Of a DNA stretch of 64,000 nucleotides, positions 61,084 through 64,000 are shown one piece after another. How positions within the stretch are numbered: position 1 is the first letter of the stretch; the number at the start of each line of letters is the position of its first letter. The stretch is from Streptomyces diacarni (GTDB taxonomy: Bacteria; Actinomycetota; Actinomycetes; Streptomycetales; Streptomycetaceae). The notes under the pieces are model-generated. The model was not told where the DNA came from, made no database searches, and worked only from the letters and a program-made list of their open reading frames with translations. Where the stretch lies: assembly GCF_003323715.1 (NCBI RefSeq), contig NZ_QOIN01000042.1, positions 248,001 to 312,000 on the forward strand, written 5' to 3'. The translations under genes and the position numbers were made by a program.

Positions 61084-61122
61084 CACGCCTTCGGCCCCGC
61101 CTGGGGCGGGGCCGAAGGCGTG
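61084..61122. terminator. Bidirectional terminator, 18-bp stem
   Basis: Arms 61084-61101 and 61105-61122 pair perfectly around a 3-base loop, between the secreted-protein gene (+) and the alpha/beta hydrolase (-). A partial second copy of CGGGGCCGAAGGC follows. Confidence 0.85.
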
Positions 61123-61160
61123 CGGGGCCGAAGGCGGGGCCGCGAGGCGACCGAGCTTCG

Positions 61161-61898
61161 CTAGCGCAGCGACCGCACCACCACGTCGAACGCCGGGGTG
61201 CGCGGAGTGACGGGCGCGTAGTGCCCGACGCCGGGCATCAGGTGCAGCCGGCCGCCCCAATTGTTCGCGTACCGCCGCGACAGTTCGATCGGCACCTCGG
61301 CGTCGGTGGTGCCGTGCAGCACCTCCACCGGGACGCGCGGCAGCAGCCGCATCGGATCGGCGTCGTCCAGCGCGCTGTCGGTCGCGCTGTCGGTCGCGCT
61401 GTCGGTCGCGTCCTGGCCGCCGAGGAAGGACGCCACCGCGCCGTCGTCGAGACGCAGCTCGTGGGCGCGCGCGAGGTCGGCCACCGGGGCGACCACGACG
61501 ACACGGCCCGCGGCCCGCTGCCGCCTCGCCGCGGCCCACAGCGCCAACTGGCCGCCCGCGGAGTGCCCGAACAGGACGCTGGGCGGGGCCCCCAGGTGGT
61601 CGAGCGCCGCGTCGACGTCCTCGGCCGTGGCGGGCCAGCCGCCGCCCCCGCCGACCCTGCGGTACTCCACCAGGGCCACCGACATGCCCTGCCCCGCCAG
61701 CGCGGCGGCGAAGGGCGACAGATGGGTGCGGTCCCACTCCTCGCGCCAGAATCCGCCGTGCAGCAGGACGACGCGGGGACCCGGGGCGCCCTGTCCGTAG
61801 AGGTCGACGACCTGGGAGGGGTGTTCCCCGTAGCGCACCTGGCGCTCGGGCGGCGCCGGCGCAAGTGCCAGCAGCGCCTTGCACTCGTCCTGGCTCAT
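61161..61898 (-). CDS. Alpha/beta hydrolase, probable kynurenine formamidase
   Basis: 245 residues. VVLLHGGFWREEWDRTHL is the HGG-type oxyanion region of BNA7/kynurenine-formamidase-like esterases, VLFGHSAGGQLALWAA holds the nucleophile Ser, and GVGHYAP the catalytic His. It overlaps kynU by four bases, which makes hydrolysis of N-formylkynurenine the likely role (context inference). A DATDSATDSATDSAL repeat (12-bp units at 61376-61412) lengthens the cap region. The alternative is a general esterase. Confidence 0.8.
   Translation of the reverse strand: MSQDECKALLALAPAPPERQVRYGEHPSQVVDLYGQGAPGPRVVLLHGGFWREEWDRTHLSPFAAALAGQGMSVALVEYRRVGGGGGWPATAEDVDAALDHLGAPPSVLFGHSAGGQLALWAAARRQRAAGRVVVVAPVADLARAHELRLDDGAVASFLGGQDATDSATDSATDSALDDADPMRLLPRVPVEVLHGTTDAEVPIELSRRYANNWGGRLHLMPGVGHYAPVTPRTPAFDVVVRSLR
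61376..61412. repeat. 12-bp in-frame repeat GTCGGTCGCGCT
   Basis: Three consecutive units encode (D/S)ATDS repeats within the alpha/beta hydrolase. Unit number may vary. Confidence 0.8.
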
Positions 61899-63160
61899 CG
61901 TGGTCCCCCGATCACCTCGCCCAGGACGCGCGCGGCACGCTCCACGTCCTGGAACGCAGTGTAGAGCGGGGTGAACCCGAAGCGCAGGACACCCGGGCGC
62001 CGGAAGTCACCGACGACGCCGCGCCCGATCAGCTCGGCCATCACCCCCTCGGCCCGCTCCGCCGGGTCGCACAGCAGCGCGACCTGGCTGCCGCGCCGGG
62101 CGTGCTCGGCGGGCGTCAGCGACCGCACCGCGACCTCGGCGCCCGCGCCCGTGTACGCCGCCACGCAGCGCAGGAAGAAGTCCGTGAGCGCCAGCGACTT
62201 GGCCCGCACGTCCTCGATCCGCACCCCGTCCCAGACCGTCAGCGCCTCCTCCAGCGCGGCCATCGACAGGATGTCCGGCGTGCCGACCCGGCCGCGTGCC
62301 GCGCCCGCTGCCGGCGTGTACGCCGGGTCCATGGCGAACGGGTCGGCGTGCGAGGCCCATCCGGGCAGCGGCGAATCGAACCGCTCCTGGAGCGCGGAGC
62401 GCACGTACAAGAACGCGGGGGCGCCCGGCCCTCCGTTGAGGAACTTGTAGGTGCAGCCCACGGCGAGGTCCACCCCGTGCGCGTCCAGCCCCACCGGCAG
62501 CGCGCCCGCGCTGTGGCACAGGTCCCACACGCCGACGGCGCCCGCCTCCCGCACGGCCGCCGTCAGCGCCGGCAGGTCGTTGAGGGTGCCGGTGCGGTAG
62601 TCGACGTGGTTGAGCAGCACGGCGGCGGTCCGCGGCCCCACCGCCTCGGGCACCTGTGCGGCGGCGACGGGACGTACCGCGCATCCCGTCAGCCGCGCCG
62701 CGGACGCGGCGATGTAGCCGTCCGTCGGGAACGTCGCCTCGTCGATCAGGAGTTCGTCCCGCCCCGGATGACGCCCGGCATCCCGCTCCCGCGCGATCCG
62801 CACGGCACCGACCACGGCCTTGAGCACGTTCACGCTCGTCGAGTCGCCGACGACGACCTGGCCGGGTCCCGCACCGACCAGCGGGGCGATCAGCTCCCCC
62901 ACCCGCTGCGGCATCTCCCACCAGCCCGCCTCCGTCCACGACCTGATGCCCAGCTGCCCCCACTCCCGGGAGACCACCTCGGCCAGCCGCCCCGGCACCC
63001 GGGCGGGGAGGGCGCCGAGCGAGTTGCCGTCGAGATAGACGGTGCCGCCGTCGAGCACGAACAGCTCACGCAGCGGCGCGAGGGGGTCGGCGGCGTCGAG
63101 GGAGGCGGCCACCTCGTTCTGCGCCGCGTCCCGCGCTTCGCCCGCGGCGAGGTCAGACAT
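61895..63160 (-). CDS. kynU: Kynureninase
   Basis: 421-residue PLP enzyme cleaving kynurenine to anthranilate and alanine. LDGNSLGALPARVPGRLAEV is the N-terminal signature, VWDLCHSAGALPVGLDAHGVDLAVGCTYKFLNGGPGAPAFLYV holds the PLP Asp/His and the Schiff-base Lys, and GWASHADPFAMDPAY is typical. ATG at 63160. Its start overlaps the tryptophan dioxygenase stop by eight bases, its stop overlaps the hydrolase ATG, so the three genes are one coupled unit. Confidence 0.96.
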   Translation of the reverse strand: MSDLAAGEARDAAQNEVAASLDAADPLAPLRELFVLDGGTVYLDGNSLGALPARVPGRLAEVVSREWGQLGIRSWTEAGWWEMPQRVGELIAPLVGAGPGQVVVGDSTSVNVLKAVVGAVRIARERDAGRHPGRDELLIDEATFPTDGYIAASAARLTGCAVRPVAAAQVPEAVGPRTAAVLLNHVDYRTGTLNDLPALTAAVREAGAVGVWDLCHSAGALPVGLDAHGVDLAVGCTYKFLNGGPGAPAFLYVRSALQERFDSPLPGWASHADPFAMDPAYTPAAGAARGRVGTPDILSMAALEEALTVWDGVRIEDVRAKSLALTDFFLRCVAAYTGAGAEVAVRSLTPAEHARRGSQVALLCDPAERAEGVMAELIGRGVVGDFRRPGVLRFGFTPLYTAFQDVERAARVLGEVIGGPR

Positions 63161-63974
63161 GGCTGCGCGCCGTCCACAGCTCGGGGAAGACCTGTTTGGC
63201 GGCCCGCTTCTCCAGCCAGGCCACACCGGACGTGCCGCCCGTCCCCGTCTTGGCCCCCATGGCCCGCCGCGTGGCGACGAGGTGGTCGTTGCGCCAGCGC
63301 CACACCAGTTCGGCGACCTCGGTCAGGGCCTCACCGAGCCGGTGCGCGGGCGACCCCGCGCCCTCCCGGTAGACGCGTACCCACACGGCCTCGACGCCCG
63401 GGTCGGCCTCGTACCGGCGCGTGAGGTCGCGCTGGAGGACCGCTTCGGGGATGTCCTCACCGCGCCGGGCGAGGAACCGCAGCGCCTCGTCGTAGAGGCT
63501 CGGTTCGTGCAGGGCCTTCTCCAGTTCGGCGTGCACCCGCGGCGACCCGCGGTGCGGCACCAGCATGGAGGCGGACTTCTCCCCCAGCAGGAACTCCACC
63601 CGCCGGTACATCGCGGACTGGAACCCCGACCCGTCCCCGAGCGCGGAGCGGTAGGAGTTGAACTGGGCGGGGGTCAGATGGGCCAGCGGCTCCCAGGAGG
63701 CGTTGAGCGAGGCCATCGCGTACGTCGAGCGCGTCAGGGCGGCCGCGGCGGCCTCCAGGTCGTCCTCCCGCAGCTTGCGTGCCGCCGTCTGCCACTCGTG
63801 CACCAGGAGGGTGAACCACAGCTCCATCACCTGCGTGGTCACCAGGAACGCCATCTCGCCCGGGTCGTCGGAGAGCGGGTGCTGGAGGTGGGTGAGGACG
63901 TCCGCCTGTACGTAGTCCTCATAGGGCGTGGTGCCGCCGAACTCAAGGACCGGGGCATCGGGGTCGTGTGACAT
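63153..63974 (-). CDS. kynA: Tryptophan 2,3-dioxygenase
   Basis: 273 residues, helical heme enzyme opening the indole ring of tryptophan to N-formylkynurenine. TPYEDYVQADVLTHLQHPLSD, FLVTTQVMELWFTLLVHEW, GFQSAMYRRVEFLLG and the heme-His region WRWRNDHLVATRRAMGAKTGTGGTSGVAWL are all present. ATG at 63974 is chosen because GGAGA lies before it; GTG at 63986 is possible. It is the first gene of the kynurenine unit, and the window ends 26 bases upstream. Anthranilate made here may feed secondary metabolites. Confidence 0.96.
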   Translation of the reverse strand: MSHDPDAPVLEFGGTTPYEDYVQADVLTHLQHPLSDDPGEMAFLVTTQVMELWFTLLVHEWQTAARKLREDDLEAAAAALTRSTYAMASLNASWEPLAHLTPAQFNSYRSALGDGSGFQSAMYRRVEFLLGEKSASMLVPHRGSPRVHAELEKALHEPSLYDEALRFLARRGEDIPEAVLQRDLTRRYEADPGVEAVWVRVYREGAGSPAHRLGEALTEVAELVWRWRNDHLVATRRAMGAKTGTGGTSGVAWLEKRAAKQVFPELWTARSHV

Positions 63975-64000
63975 CGCTGTCTCCACTCGCTGTGCTTCCG

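Noticed and set aside
1..64000. CRISPR arrays, rRNA, insertion sequences or integrase genes
   Set aside because: Tandem repeats seen are short and without spacers; no transposase, recombinase or rRNA motifs were found in any frame.

Overview
The window is a piece of a Streptomyces-type chromosome. The evidence is the very high G+C content, frequent GTG starts, the developmental regulator gene bldC, an Lsr2-family nucleoid protein gene (lsrL), an actinobacterial purSQL cluster, and mycothiol-type and DUF3073/DUF6274-type genes typical of actinomycetes. The order hrpA - DUF6274 - bldC - hypothetical - vdh - DUF3073 - purM - purF - purL - purQ - purS - lsrL - two-component/ABC genes - purC - purD agrees, from memory, with the core of the Streptomyces chromosome. 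No rRNA, CRISPR array, transposase or integrase gene was seen.

Layout. 1-1,410: the truncated end of an unrecognised gene, a coupled mini-ORF, an isolated 3' half of a tRNA (probably an attachment-site scar), then intact tRNA-Asp and tRNA-Phe. 1,419-7,700: a WYL regulator with a divergent VOC protein, a DUF3533-like membrane protein, and a thiol-redox cluster (CcdA-like, DsbA-like, CPVC membrane protein, small exported protein). 7,855-16,634: hrpA, a second tRNA-Asp, a small Cys/His protein, bldC, a hypothetical protein, valine dehydrogenase and a DUF3073 protein. 16,713-25,190: purM, purF, an MDMPI-type protein, purL-purQ-purS and lsrL. 25,191-31,021: a long gene-free stretch, tRNA-Gly(TCC), and two identical tRNA-Gly(GCC) copies that bracket an ABC exporter with a DesK/DesR-like two-component pair. 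31,119-37,889: purC, a DMFase-like protein, an M48-like membrane protein without its zinc motif, and purD.

38,154-51,575: mostly accessory and regulatory genes: a SLATT protein, a hypothetical protein with a TTG start, a class III aminotransferase coupled to a GntR regulator, an OmpR/histidine-kinase pair, LysE/Lrp, a polyphosphate-polymerase-like VTC protein with DUF4956, DJ-1/MarR, and a transmembrane Ser/Thr kinase. 51,652-64,000: an ABC exporter opposite a GbsR/MarR-like regulator with a perfect 20-bp operator-like palindrome, a degenerate diacylglycerol-kinase-fold protein, purA, a Uma2 nuclease-fold protein, a polytopic membrane protein overlapping a convergent HXXEE protein, a small secreted protein, and a tryptophan-to-anthranilate set (alpha/beta hydrolase, kynureninase, tryptophan 2,3-dioxygenase).

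Working together: eight purine genes (purM, F, L, Q, S, C, D, A) supply most of IMP synthesis plus the first committed step to AMP, in several separate transcription units. Three regulator-plus-transporter modules (DesKR-like/ABC, GbsR/ABC, Lrp/LysE) look like independent stress or export circuits. All family assignments are from reading the sequence; no database search was run.
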